The translations under genes were made by a program, and so were the position numbers. Under the pieces are notes generated by a model. It saw only the letters and a program-made list of their open reading frames with translations, had not been told where the DNA came from and ran no database searches. A DNA stretch of 64,000 nt from Vreelandella lutescens. Lineage in GTDB: Bacteria; Pseudomonadota; Gammaproteobacteria; Pseudomonadales; Halomonadaceae. Positions 35,364-44,580 of this stretch are shown one piece after another. Where the stretch lies: positions 1 to 64,000 of the forward strand of contig NZ_BMHM01000009.1 in the NCBI RefSeq assembly GCF_014640815.1. The letters are read 5' to 3'. Position 1 is the first letter of the stretch; the number at the start of each line of letters is the position of its first letter.

Positions 35364-35471
35364 GGTGGCATTATCGGGGCGGCTCATCGCCGCCCTCGCA
35401 CCATCTGCCGCATTTACTCCCGCTCCCTCCCAGGCTACTCACTCTTCACTACTCACCACTCACCATTCACC
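35364..35471. repeat. Reverse palindromic-repeat fragment and heptamers between glmS and glmM
   Basis: 35364-35399 (GGTGGCATTATCGGGGCGGC onward) is the reverse complement of the tail of the palindromic unit seen at 18650-18670. 35434-35471 is a CACTACTCACCACTCACCATTCAC-type heptamer run. The glmM start follows after 25 bases. Confidence 0.8.
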
Positions 35472-35495
35472 TTCCTCTATTCAGGTTTTGACATC

Positions 35496-36836
35496 ATGCG
35501 ACACTATTTTGGCACCGACGGCGTTCGCGGCCGTGTAGGCGAATTTCCGATGACACCGGCCTTTGCCATGAAGCTTGGCTGGGCGGCCGGTAAGGTATTG
35601 GGTGCTGAAGGCGTTAAAGAAGTTCTTATCGGGAAAGATACCCGTGCCAGCGGTTATATGTTGGAGTCTGCTCTAGAAGCGGGTTTTTCAGCAGCGGGTG
35701 TGAATATTGCCTTGGTAGGCCCGCTGCCTACGCCTGCGGTGGCATACCTTACCTCTACGTTTCGGGCCGATGCCGGCGTGGTGATCAGTGCGTCTCATAA
35801 CCCGTTTTACGATAACGGCATTAAAATTTTCGGCCAGGGCGGCTTTAAGCTGACCGATGTTCAAGAGCAAGAAATTGAAGCCATGCTGCATATTGCCTTG
35901 GAAGGCGGTATGGAGTGTGTGGAATCGGAAGCGTTAGGCAAAGCCCGCCGTATTGATGATGCCGCTGGACGTTATATCGAGTACTGCAAAGCCGTGTTGC
36001 CCAGCGCGTTAAGCTTGAAGGGCCTTAAGATCGTGGTCGATTGTGCGAACGGTGCAGGCTATAAAGTGGCCCCCGCTGTGTACAAAGAGTTAGGCGCAGA
36101 GGTGATCAGTATTCACGACCAGCCTAACGGTGTGAACATCAACGCAGAGTGTGGCGCAACCTCGATGCGTAACCTGTGTGGGGCGGTGCTGGCTCATGAA
36201 GCGGATTTGGGTATTGCGCTGGATGGCGATGCCGACCGCCTGATGATGGTAGATCATACCGGCTCCGTAGTAGATGGCGATGAGCTGTTATTCCTATTAG
36301 CCAAAGATGCCAAACAGGCGGGTTATACGGGCGGCGTAGTGGGCACACAAATGAGTAATTTAGGGCTAGAGCAGGCCCTAAACGCCTTAGATATCCCGTT
36401 TGTACGTGCCAAAGTAGGCGACCGCTACGTGATGGAACAGCTAAAAGCCACCGGTTGGCGCTTAGGGGGGGAAGGTTCTGGGCACCTGCTCAGCCTAGAC
36501 CACGCTTCCACTGGCGATGCCATTATTGCTTCATTGCGCGTGCTTACCTCGTTACTTAATCAAAGTAATACGCTGTTTATGGCGAAGCAGGGCATGCATA
36601 AGCTGCCACAGGTATTGGTTAACGTACGCTTCAAGGCTAGCGAGGCAGACCCCTTAACCAGCCCCAGCGTGCAGCAAGCGGTTCAAGTCGCCGAAGAGAG
36701 ATTGGGTAACCGGGGGCGGGTGCTGTTACGTAAATCGGGTACCGAGCCGTTAATTCGCGTGATGGTGGAAGCCAGCGATGCTTCCCTTGCCGATGGGTGC
36801 GCACAGCATATCGCTAAAGCGTTGCCACAGGCGTAA
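35496..36836 (+). CDS. glmM: Phosphoglucosamine mutase
   Basis: Converts glucosamine-6-P to glucosamine-1-P. The 446-residue protein starts [11 protein letters not shown]; the phosphoserine loop is [14 protein letters not shown], the metal site LDGDADR, and the sugar-binding GEGSGH and C-terminal [15 protein letters not shown] follow. With glmS it supplies the aminosugar branch; glmU is not in the window. The upstream region is repeat-derived and no good ribosome-binding site is seen. Confidence 0.97.
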   Translation: MRHYFGTDGVRGRVGEFPMTPAFAMKLGWAAGKVLGAEGVKEVLIGKDTRASGYMLESALEAGFSAAGVNIALVGPLPTPAVAYLTSTFRADAGVVISASHNPFYDNGIKIFGQGGFKLTDVQEQEIEAMLHIALEGGMECVESEALGKARRIDDAAGRYIEYCKAVLPSALSLKGLKIVVDCANGAGYKVAPAVYKELGAEVISIHDQPNGVNINAECGATSMRNLCGAVLAHEADLGIALDGDADRLMMVDHTGSVVDGDELLFLLAKDAKQAGYTGGVVGTQMSNLGLEQALNALDIPFVRAKVGDRYVMEQLKATGWRLGGEGSGHLLSLDHASTGDAIIASLRVLTSLLNQSNTLFMAKQGMHKLPQVLVNVRFKASEADPLTSPSVQQAVQVAEERLGNRGRVLLRKSGTEPLIRVMVEASDASLADGCAQHIAKALPQA

Positions 36837-36879
36837 TTCACACATCACACTCCATCTTATGCTATTCAAGGAAGGGACC

Positions 36880-37155
36880 ATGAGCGAAACAAATGACACT
36901 GCAAAAAATACGACACCCGAACAAAAATCGGAGGCCGCTAAAATAGCGGAATTAGTTGCGCGTATTCAGTCACTCGTTGAGCACCATGCGGTAGACAGGG
37001 GCCAGCTTGCAGAGCAGGTAAGTCAGCTTTTAGAAGAAAACTCACGTTTAAAAAAGAAAATTGCGGAATTAGAACATAATGATGGCCGCACTTCTCAGGC
37101 TTACTATGAGCCGACTGAGCTTGAGAGAGAACTAGGGCTCGATTTTTCGGTTTAG
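36880..37155 (+). CDS. Small coiled-coil protein
   Basis: A 91-residue protein of unknown function. The ATG at 36880 has AAGGAAGGG in front. Residues 20-66 form a heptad-patterned helix (IAELVARIQSLVEHH, QLAEQVSQLLEENSRLKKKIAELEH), then a short tail ending LERELGLDFSV. No membrane segment. The coil resembles small SlyX-like proteins only in general character. Confidence 0.7.
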   Translation: MSETNDTAKNTTPEQKSEAAKIAELVARIQSLVEHHAVDRGQLAEQVSQLLEENSRLKKKIAELEHNDGRTSQAYYEPTELERELGLDFSV

Positions 37156-37255
37156 CATCTGTTCAAGCACTTTATCAAGCATTGATGAGAGCTGAATAGA
37201 CCTACTTTATTATGATAATCTATTAAGACTTTCGTCTAGTTTTTGTATCTGCAAC

Positions 37256-37280
37256 GGGGCAACAGTGCCCCTTCTTTTTT
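37256..37280 (+). terminator. Terminator-like hairpin just before a glycosyltransferase gene
   Basis: GGGGCA (37256-37261), loop ACAG, TGCCCC (37266-37271), then TTCTTTTTT. The gene's likely start is only 11 bases later, so it sits in the leader and may work as an attenuator. Confidence 0.8.
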
Positions 37281-37291
37281 GAATCTTGCCC

Positions 37292-39379
37292 ATGAACATG
37301 ATGACCACAGAGAGCCCGATCGACCCTATGAATTTTCAAAAAGGAAATGAGTTATATCGGCAGGGAGCCTTTGAACAGGCGGCTTCCTTTTACGTGAAAG
37401 CACTGAATCGTTACAGCGGCTTCAAGCCTATTTACGTGAATTTAGCTCTTTCTCTGCGCAAGATCGAAAACAAGAAGGTGTGCGATCAGTTGCTGCGCGA
37501 TGCCCTGGAAATCGTTCGCCCTGGGGAAGTGGATAACGACATTGCGCTGGTCAAGAAATCCCGTTTAGTGAACGGTAAGTGGTATTTGGTAGAGCATGAG
37601 GTGTGGGTACCGAAAAAGGTAGACCCGATGCTGCACTACCTAGCGGTAGGCTGGCGGTTAGGTTTGAACCCCTGCAAGCGCTTTGATAACGACTTCTATC
37701 TCGAAAGCCACAGCACCCAAATGCAGCCGAATGAAGTACCGCTGCTGCACTACCTTTACAAAGGTAAAGTGAATGGGAATGAGATAAAGGATAAAGAGGC
37801 CAATGGCACGGCTAACCTCGCGGTTCAGCTGTGGAACGGCCACTCTATTTCGGCGTTAAAAGCGCTGGAAGTGGTCTATAACGACCCAGCAGCTACCGAG
37901 GCTTCCCGTTGGTGGGCGATGTGGCACACGGCGCGCTGGCTTTATTTTTGTGGCGAAATCGAACAAGCGTTGGCGTTTGCAGGCAAAATGCGCGAGCTGG
38001 TGGCGGCCAACAAATCTCGTAAAGAGACGGTCTACCTGACCTATTTTTGCTTATTAACCCTGGGCCGCCCGGAAGAAGCCTATGCGGCGTTAAAGCCTTT
38101 TGTAGAACGCCACCCGAACGATGCCGATGCCCATTTTGCTCTTGCTAACGCCTTAAATGATGATGCCCGGCGCATTGAGCTGATTAACCAGGCCTTCGCC
38201 ATTCATGGGTTTAGCGGTATTCGCCGTAAAGATAAAACCCAGCCGCTTTCCATTGGTAATGTGGTGGGCTTGCCTGCGCCCAAAGTGAAGGGTGCGAAAA
38301 AAGTTTCGATCATCATGCCGATTTATAGCGCGGGTGAGCAGGTGCGTATCGCCATTGAGTCGCTGCTGGCGCAAACCTACGATAACATCGAAATTATCGC
38401 GGTGGATGACTGCTCACCCGACCACACCTTCGATGTGCTGAAAGCCCTCGCAAAAGAAGACCCCCGCGTAAAAGCTGTGCAGCCGCCGCACAATGGCGGG
38501 GCGTATGCCGCGCGTAATTACGGCCTCACATTTGCCACGGGTGAGCTGTTCACCACCCATGACAGCGATGACTGGTCGCATCCGCAAAAAATTGCGACTC
38601 AGGTAGCGTATCTAGAGAAGCACCCCAAGGTCATGGGCTGCTCCGCTCATTGGATTCGTGCGCAGGATAACCTGGCGTTTACGCAAAACTGGCGCCCCAA
38701 TAACTGCCTAACACACTGGAGCCAGTCCTCCTTCATGTTCCGTAAGGAAGTGTTAGACACCGTAGGCGAGTGGGACCACGTGCGTATTGGCGGCGACACC
38801 GAATACATCTGGCGCATGCAGGCCCAGTTCGGTAAAAAATCGTTCGCTAAAATTTACTCGGATACGCCGCTGGCATTTGCGTTGGATGAAGAGTCGTCAC
38901 TCACGCGTACGAAGGCAACGCATGTACGTACAGTCTACTTTGGCTTGCGCCATATCTACCGTGAAATTTGTGCTTGGTGGCATGCCTCGCAAAAGCATCT
39001 GAACGTACAGGATGCGAAAACCAAACGGGCCTTCCCCGCACCACGCAGCATGTTCGAGCGCTCTGATGAGCCTCTCACGTTTAATACCGTGATTGCAGGC
39101 GATTTCTCTCGTTTAGAGGATTGCCAGAAAGCGGCTGAATTTATCGGCAAGCACCCCAAGCAGAAGGTGGCGCTGTTCCATTGGCCTAGCTTCCACAAGG
39201 CACCGGAAGCCCTATGCAACCTCTACTTCGAGCTGCTGAAACAGGGTAAAGTAGAGCCCGTTGTGATGGGCCAGACGGTTGATGCCAACCACTATAAAAC
39301 TGCCGATAAAGCCCTAACCGAGTACCCGTTGGATGGGTACCCTGACTTTATGGGCTTGAAAAATTGGGGAGCTCTGTGA
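37292..39379 (+). CDS. GT2 glycosyltransferase with TPR-like N-terminus
   Basis: About 695 residues. The N-terminal about 60 residues are TPR-like (KGNELYRQGAFEQAASFY), 110-160 carry a form of the cluster's short module (MLHYLAVGWRLGLNPCKRFDNDFYLE), and further TPR-like helices reach about 300. The GT2 domain starts at VSIIMPIYSAGEQ, with VDDCSPDHT and the nucleotide-sugar motif THDSDDWSHPQK near residue 423. The gene at 47450 has the same DSDDWSHPQK segment, so the two are related. Start codon uncertain: TTG 37286, ATG 37292 or ATG 37328; no good ribosome-binding site for any. Confidence 0.85.
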   Translation: MNMMTTESPIDPMNFQKGNELYRQGAFEQAASFYVKALNRYSGFKPIYVNLALSLRKIENKKVCDQLLRDALEIVRPGEVDNDIALVKKSRLVNGKWYLVEHEVWVPKKVDPMLHYLAVGWRLGLNPCKRFDNDFYLESHSTQMQPNEVPLLHYLYKGKVNGNEIKDKEANGTANLAVQLWNGHSISALKALEVVYNDPAATEASRWWAMWHTARWLYFCGEIEQALAFAGKMRELVAANKSRKETVYLTYFCLLTLGRPEEAYAALKPFVERHPNDADAHFALANALNDDARRIELINQAFAIHGFSGIRRKDKTQPLSIGNVVGLPAPKVKGAKKVSIIMPIYSAGEQVRIAIESLLAQTYDNIEIIAVDDCSPDHTFDVLKALAKEDPRVKAVQPPHNGGAYAARNYGLTFATGELFTTHDSDDWSHPQKIATQVAYLEKHPKVMGCSAHWIRAQDNLAFTQNWRPNNCLTHWSQSSFMFRKEVLDTVGEWDHVRIGGDTEYIWRMQAQFGKKSFAKIYSDTPLAFALDEESSLTRTKATHVRTVYFGLRHIYREICAWWHASQKHLNVQDAKTKRAFPAPRSMFERSDEPLTFNTVIAGDFSRLEDCQKAAEFIGKHPKQKVALFHWPSFHKAPEALCNLYFELLKQGKVEPVVMGQTVDANHYKTADKALTEYPLDGYPDFMGLKNWGAL

Positions 39380-40392
39380 GTAAACGCCAGCAGGATGTGA
39401 GCGCTTTGTTAGAAGCGCTTACCCAAGCAGAAGAAAAGGTACAGCGAGAAAAGGCACAAAAACGCGCCATTGCCAATCAGGTGGTGGCCGCTACCCAGAA
39501 ATTACCTGCTGATGAGCGCCAAGCTGTACTGGAGCAAGTATCGGCACTGTTAAGTGCCGATGAATTAACGGAAAAATTTACCCGCTTGCTGAGTCAGCAT
39601 AAGGTGCCCCTTACCAATGTGGCCTCTTTTCAACAGCTGTTGGTGCAGGCCACACGGCGTCGGCAGTTGTTTAATTTTCAACCCGAATGGAAGCTGAACA
39701 ACAAACGCTACGCTTACCAGTTTATTGATGAGCTAGGCGTAAAGCGGCCCGAAACGTTTGCCTTCAACCAGCCGCTTGCCAGCATTGAGCCTAAATCGGC
39801 CACGGTGCTTAAGCCTGAAAATGGCTCATCCAGCCACGGCGTCTTTATTTTTGATGAACAAGGTGGTGCGTTTGAAGTACGCACTGGTGAAACACTGCCC
39901 ACCGTCAGCGATGCCATGGCTAAGGCAAGCGGCATGGTAGAGCAGGGCACCATCAAAAAAGATTCCTGGTTGCTGGAGGAGTTTATTGGTGATTTTGAAG
40001 GTGGAAAGCCACTGCCCCCGGTAGACCTCAAGTTCTACTGCTTCTTTGGCGAAGTGGGGTTTGTGTTAGAAGTGGAACGCGCCAATGAAACCCGTTACTG
40101 CGAATGGCTACCCGATGGCCGCTTGGCAGAAACAGGGCGCTATGAAGGCAGAAGTTTTGTCGGTAGTGGATTCACCAATGAGCAGTTGGAAATTGCTAAG
40201 CGAGTCAGCCAAGCGATCCCCACGCCGTTTATGCGTATCGACTTTATCAAAAGTAAAAACGCTTTTTCCTTTGGTGAGTTTACCCCCCGCCCTGGCCAGT
40301 TTTCCTCTTTTAATAAAGAGTTTGATCGGTACCTTGGGGAGTGCTACCTGAGTGCAGAGGCGAAAGTTCTTGCACATTTAAGTTCAAAATAA
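39376..40392 (+). CDS. TupA-like ATP-grasp protein (first of two)
   Basis: 338 residues from the GTG at 39376, which overlaps the previous stop (GTGA) and has GGGGAG in front. A basic helical N-terminus precedes an ATP-grasp fold: ATVLKPENGSSSHGVFIF, WLLEEFIGD, DLKFYCFFGEVGFVLEVER, MRIDFIKSKNAFSFGEFTPRPG. This is the pattern of the TupA-like/sugar-transfer-associated ATP-grasp family. ATP-grasp enzymes make amide-type bonds from a carboxylate and an amine, so amidation of a uronic acid with an amino acid is a reasonable guess. The acceptor is unknown. Confidence 0.82.
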   Translation: MSKRQQDVSALLEALTQAEEKVQREKAQKRAIANQVVAATQKLPADERQAVLEQVSALLSADELTEKFTRLLSQHKVPLTNVASFQQLLVQATRRRQLFNFQPEWKLNNKRYAYQFIDELGVKRPETFAFNQPLASIEPKSATVLKPENGSSSHGVFIFDEQGGAFEVRTGETLPTVSDAMAKASGMVEQGTIKKDSWLLEEFIGDFEGGKPLPPVDLKFYCFFGEVGFVLEVERANETRYCEWLPDGRLAETGRYEGRSFVGSGFTNEQLEIAKRVSQAIPTPFMRIDFIKSKNAFSFGEFTPRPGQFSSFNKEFDRYLGECYLSAEAKVLAHLSSK

Positions 40393-40409
40393 CGCCTTTG
40401 GGTGCGCTA

Positions 40410-41432
40410 ATGAATCGTGAATGCTTTGATGTTGTAGAAGAAGAAATTGCCAATATTCGTGAGTCGTTCAAGAAAATTGACACCCAAATTAAGAAAGTTG
40501 TGCGTACCGGGGATTCTTCTGCATTGCGAGATCTTAGGGCTAAGGCATCAGAGTACTCTTTAGTACCTCCTGTATCCCACTCGTTTTCAACTGTTTTTGT
40601 TAATTCTTTCTCGAAGTCATTTAAATTTCAGAGAATGATAAACAGTAGCCTAATGGCTTCTACGGTGAGTAGCCGAAATGCGATCAATAGTAAATCAGGT
40701 GGCAAAGCTTTCTGTACGTCGTTAGGTGTGAGCGTACCTGAAACGTACTTGACCAATATTCCGACACCAGAGTTAGTACATGTAGATTACTCATGTTTTG
40801 GCGACAGCTTTGTTATTAAGCCTGTATTTGGGGCGCAGTCTAAAAATGTCTTCGGTATCGCGCTACAGCCGGATGGTAGTGTGCTAGAAGTCTTCAAACA
40901 GAAAAAATACAAAAATTTAAGCGATGCTTTAAGTGCTATTGCCAATACGGCAGGCCGTGGCATGAAGTGGGAGGTTGAACAGCTTGTTCTGGACGGTCAG
41001 GGGCAGTGTTCTTATGATGTAAAATTCTATACCTTTTACGGTAAAGTCGTCCTTGTGCTTCAAGTCGCTCGTTGGGGAAAAAAAAGAGAGGATGTGTTCT
41101 TCGAAAGAACTGGGAATATTGTTGAAGCTAGAATAGAGAGAAGCTACAAGCCGGGTAGCCCAGTGTCGTTTCCTCTATTTTCGCAACATGATATCGAACA
41201 GGTTGAGCGGCTGAGCCTTCAGATACCTTTCCCATTTAGTAGAATTGATTTTTTGGCAGGTAAAGATAAGCTGTATTTTGGTGAATTTACATTTAATGCA
41301 GGTGGTGCAGCTGGTTTCTTCGATGAGTGGGATCGTGTGTTAGGTGAAGAGTTTCAAGCTGCGCAAAACAGGCTAATGAAAGATTTGCTGGATGGCAAAA
41401 AATTTGATGCCTACAAACAAATTGTAATGTAA
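40410..41432 (+). CDS. TupA-like ATP-grasp protein (second of two)
   Basis: 340 residues, diverged paralogue of the gene before it: FVIKPVFGAQSKNVFGIAL, WEVEQLVLDG, DVKFYTFYGKVVLVLQVAR, SRIDFLAGKDKLYFGEFTFNAGG, then EWDRVLGEEF. The lysines and the acidic FGEFT metal site are kept in both, so both could be active. Codon use is more AT-rich than in the first copy, suggesting they did not arise by a recent local duplication. The ATG at 40410 has no strong ribosome-binding site. Confidence 0.8.
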   Translation: MNRECFDVVEEEIANIRESFKKIDTQIKKVVRTGDSSALRDLRAKASEYSLVPPVSHSFSTVFVNSFSKSFKFQRMINSSLMASTVSSRNAINSKSGGKAFCTSLGVSVPETYLTNIPTPELVHVDYSCFGDSFVIKPVFGAQSKNVFGIALQPDGSVLEVFKQKKYKNLSDALSAIANTAGRGMKWEVEQLVLDGQGQCSYDVKFYTFYGKVVLVLQVARWGKKREDVFFERTGNIVEARIERSYKPGSPVSFPLFSQHDIEQVERLSLQIPFPFSRIDFLAGKDKLYFGEFTFNAGGAAGFFDEWDRVLGEEFQAAQNRLMKDLLDGKKFDAYKQIVM

Positions 41433-41450
41433 CGAGTATTGGAGCAGTAA

Positions 41451-42506
41451 GTGAATATACTGTTTGTGGGTGGAAGTAATTTAGTTATTCGTGATGGCCT
41501 ATCAACGCTCATTCCTCAGTGCCTGAGTGCTTCGGGTGTTGAGGTAGAAAACGTTTTTAACATTTCAGTAGGTGCGACGGGTAGTTTGTTTGGTTTAGAA
41601 AACTTGTCTATGTTTGGTAAAAAAAACATTGACCTTGTTTTTGTAGAATACGGTATTAACGATCTGCCTTTGCACTCTAATGATAAGCGCTTATGGGGAT
41701 ACGCTTTTTCTGCGCTGCTCGATAAAATTAGTGAAAAGTATCCTAGCGCGATGCTAGTCACCATTTTATTAGGCCGTCGTAGAGAAAGATTTTGGGAAAA
41801 ACAAGCTAAGATGCATGAAGGGATGTCAAATATTACTCACCGCTATGGTGGGTTGGTAGTAGATATTGACAGTCTGCTTAAGCATAAGTCACAGCGCATC
41901 GCCGCGTTAGATAGTTTTTATTTAGATGATAGTCATTATCAGTCGCCCTTTGTTACAAGATATATCTCTGAAACGGTTGTTTCCGAGTTTCTGGTTGCTA
42001 AAGAGCTTGGTTTTTTCAACGATAAAAAAGTATTGCTAGATAATGACTTGCCGCGCTTGGGGCTGTCATCAGTTTCTGGCGAGATAAAGTGTTACGAGAA
42101 TTCTCGCTTTATGCAAAAAACAACCGTGCTGAAAAAAAATGAGCCTGTTGTGCTGAGCGTGCCAGGGGTGCCAGTAGGAATATCGTTTATTTCTGAATTT
42201 GAATCATGCTCGTTGTTAATTGAAGCCGGTGAAAAAAAGAAAATCATCAACACTAAGCGTAAAAAAGCATCGCTAGGCCGTTTTAGCTTTATTTTAAAGC
42301 AAACGCCGCTTTATAATTTTTTTGCAAGTGATGTTGGTTTTGCCGGTATGACTGAAGTGAAGCTTACCGCTGTTGATACAAGTAGCGCTGGGTGGGATGC
42401 TTCTATTATGCAAAATACTTATGGTATGGAGCCTGCAGAACCCGAAAGTAACAGTAAAATATTCATCTCGCATATTTCATCTTGCTTTGTTAAGAAGGCA
42501 TCGTAA
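41451..42506 (+). CDS. SGNH-hydrolase-like protein
   Basis: 351 residues from a GTG with GGAGCAG upstream. Block I is FVGGSNLV (GGSN in place of the usual GDS), block III is YGINDLP and block V is LDDSHY, so the Ser, Asn and Asp/His of an SGNH esterase or transferase are all present. No signal peptide, so cytoplasmic. The C-terminal about 140 residues are beta-rich and unfamiliar. A role in removing or moving O-acyl groups on the polymer or a precursor is possible. The next gene overlaps by one base (TAATG). Confidence 0.75.
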   Translation: MNILFVGGSNLVIRDGLSTLIPQCLSASGVEVENVFNISVGATGSLFGLENLSMFGKKNIDLVFVEYGINDLPLHSNDKRLWGYAFSALLDKISEKYPSAMLVTILLGRRRERFWEKQAKMHEGMSNITHRYGGLVVDIDSLLKHKSQRIAALDSFYLDDSHYQSPFVTRYISETVVSEFLVAKELGFFNDKKVLLDNDLPRLGLSSVSGEIKCYENSRFMQKTTVLKKNEPVVLSVPGVPVGISFISEFESCSLLIEAGEKKKIINTKRKKASLGRFSFILKQTPLYNFFASDVGFAGMTEVKLTAVDTSSAGWDASIMQNTYGMEPAEPESNSKIFISHISSCFVKKAS

Positions 42507-43441
42507 TGAGTTGGGCTATTAAACGTATTGGTGATGAGCGTTCATTTGACCGCTGGGGAAAACCTGTAGAGTTTACAACGTTAGCGAGCTTTGAAGACTC
42601 AAACGTATCAACATCAGGTATCTATTCAATTTTTGAACAAGGTGCCCTGATTGATTTGAATGTTGAAGTTTGTGTTGGCAAGCCCCTAGTAGTCTTCTTT
42701 AATGGTGCGCAAAAAAGAGACACAGGCATAAAACTACCTATTTTTTCAGGGTTAAGCGTCGCTCCGAAAGGTAAGGTAAGCCGTCTTTCTATTAATGACC
42801 CCTGTTTGTATATGGCAGACGACATTAATATGGCTTGGTATGTGGGAAGTAAGTATTTCTCTTTACAGAATTCTATTGTGCCAAGAATTATTGATAAAGT
42901 GATTGCTTTGACACAAGCGTCTAGCGTTATTTTTATCGGTGGCTCCGCGGGCGGCATGGCTAGTTTGTATTACGCTAGGAAGTTTCCTGGTGCGTTCTGT
43001 ATCACTTCCAATCCGCAAACGAATATTCTCGATTACTACAAACCTCATGTGAACCGTTTTTTATCTAATTGCTTGGGAGTAGAGAGCGTTGCGCTGGTAA
43101 AAGAAAATCCTCGTGCTGTAGGTGAGGCGGTGATGAATATCCGTACTTACTATGGTGGTAGCGTTAAAAACCCCACTATCTATCTTCAGAATATCCAAGA
43201 TGAGCACCATGTGGTGAGGCATTTCACGCCTTTCATTAAATCATTAAAAATGAAAGTGCCAGAAGAAGTCGGTTCTAAGCAGATGAATAATAGGCTGCTG
43301 GTTCATTTAGGTGACTGGGGAAAGGGCCACAAAAGCGCTCCTCGAGAATTTTGGGCTAACATGCTCAATAACGTAGTGGAAAATGAGGGTCACTGGGACA
43401 CGCTCTTCAAAGAGAAGCGCGCCAGTGAGCTATTGCAATAA
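42506..43441 (+). CDS. Alpha/beta-hydrolase-like protein
   Basis: 311 residues. IFIGGSAGGMASLYYARKF is a nucleophile elbow (G-G-S-A-G-G), and later His residues occur in GDWGKGHKS and ENEGHWDTLF, one of which may complete a triad. No signal peptide. The start overlaps the preceding SGNH gene by one base, so the pair is co-translated and probably acts on the same substrate. Similar hydrolase-like proteins occur in capsule clusters without a known reaction. Confidence 0.72.
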   Translation: MSWAIKRIGDERSFDRWGKPVEFTTLASFEDSNVSTSGIYSIFEQGALIDLNVEVCVGKPLVVFFNGAQKRDTGIKLPIFSGLSVAPKGKVSRLSINDPCLYMADDINMAWYVGSKYFSLQNSIVPRIIDKVIALTQASSVIFIGGSAGGMASLYYARKFPGAFCITSNPQTNILDYYKPHVNRFLSNCLGVESVALVKENPRAVGEAVMNIRTYYGGSVKNPTIYLQNIQDEHHVVRHFTPFIKSLKMKVPEEVGSKQMNNRLLVHLGDWGKGHKSAPREFWANMLNNVVENEGHWDTLFKEKRASELLQ

Positions 43442-43474
43442 ATTTATTAGCGTTAGCGTTTAGGCAAATGATGA

Positions 43475-44281
43475 ATGAATAAGCTTTGGACAACCTTCGC
43501 TACCCTGCTCTTTTTGTTGTTACTGGCATGGCAGCCTTGGGAGTCAACACCAAGCCCCGACGATGATACTGAGCGCTTCGAGAGCAGTACATTATCTCCC
43601 GTGGGGCAGGCAATAGTGGATCATTCTTTGACTCATCTAGTGCCGGGTGTGGGTTTAGAGGGAAGTACCGCCTTACAGGTTGATTATGAAGGATACGAGC
43701 GAGGCAGCCGTCGTGTGGTGGTGTCGCCACGTATTGAACCGGCCACACAATCCTCGCTTTCGTTTTGGGTGCAGTTCTGTGATGGTTTTGATTTTGCTCG
43801 TGGCGGTAAGCTTCACGGGCTGGGGCCGGCTAACCCAGTGGCGGGCGGCAATGCCATTACTCCGGAAGGGTGGAGCGCGCGTTTGATGTTCCGTGGTGAT
43901 GGTGGCTTGCAAACGTATATTTATCATCAAGATATGGCAGGCCGCTATGGCGACACCCAGCGCGCTGAAGGTTTTGTATTTGAGCCAGGGCGTTACTATC
44001 AAGTGCGTATGCAGGTGGTTCTAAATACGCCAGCCTCTGCCAGTAATGGAAGTGTGACGGTTTGGGTAGATGACCAGCGTTTGATCGATCATGCTGGGTT
44101 ACGTTTTCGCGACCGTGAAAGTGATGCCAGTCACATACAGCGACTCTTATTCAGTACGTTCCATGGCGGTAGTAGCCCTGAATGGGCCCCACGCCGTAGC
44201 GATGGTAGCTACAAAACGGATTGCGCGTTATTTGACGATATAAGCGTCGTTGCTCACCCGCCTGATGTACCTCAGTCATAG
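43475..44281 (+). CDS. Polysaccharide lyase-like protein (PL14-type fold), exported or anchored
   Basis: 268 residues. An N-terminal hydrophobic segment (about 5-22) acts as signal peptide or anchor. The rest is a beta-jelly-roll with features I associate with the PL14 and related uronate-lyase families: RGGKLHGLG, GWSARLMFRGDGG, the long VTVWVDDQR strand, LLFSTFHGGSSPEWAP and a C-terminal FDDISV. Two Cys (QFCDG and TDCALF) could pair in the periplasm. Lyases of these families cleave polymers containing uronic acids, which fits a glucuronate-containing capsule. Family placement is by motif memory and substrate is unknown. Confidence 0.7.
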   Translation: MNKLWTTFATLLFLLLLAWQPWESTPSPDDDTERFESSTLSPVGQAIVDHSLTHLVPGVGLEGSTALQVDYEGYERGSRRVVVSPRIEPATQSSLSFWVQFCDGFDFARGGKLHGLGPANPVAGGNAITPEGWSARLMFRGDGGLQTYIYHQDMAGRYGDTQRAEGFVFEPGRYYQVRMQVVLNTPASASNGSVTVWVDDQRLIDHAGLRFRDRESDASHIQRLLFSTFHGGSSPEWAPRRSDGSYKTDCALFDDISVVAHPPDVPQS

Positions 44282-44580
44282 GTTTGCTAGATATTTTCTG
44301 TGCTGTGGGTTGAGCGGCTCCCCCAAGGTGTGCTACAACTTAAGTCTAGGTAGAAATTATAATTAACCGGCTAATGGTTGCTTAAACAATATAGTTGTTC
44401 TAATAAAGCCGGTTTAATAAAAAAGAAACCCACGCCACTCTGTCTAAGCTGTTTAAAGACGGTTGGCGTGGTGCTGTATGAATGGTTTGTTATCACCCTC
44501 CATCATCGTGCTTTAAATGGTTTTTCCAGAGTGGCGTGCCCTAGATGTACTCAGCAGGCACGTTGACAAGGAGAGAACCA
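44282..44580. promoter_or_regulatory. Structured 299-base leader: TATAAT box and two inverted repeats
   Basis: A perfect TATAAT lies at 44358-44363, but no convincing -35 is found 16-18 bases upstream. Two nested-order inverted repeats follow: TAACCGGCT (44364-44371) with AGCCGGTTTA (44407-44416), and a perfect 12-bp pair CACGCCACTCTG (44431-44442) with CAGAGTGGCGTG (44527-44538), 84 bases apart. No gene of useful length is seen. The structure suggests a regulated leader for the gene at 44581. Confidence 0.5.
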
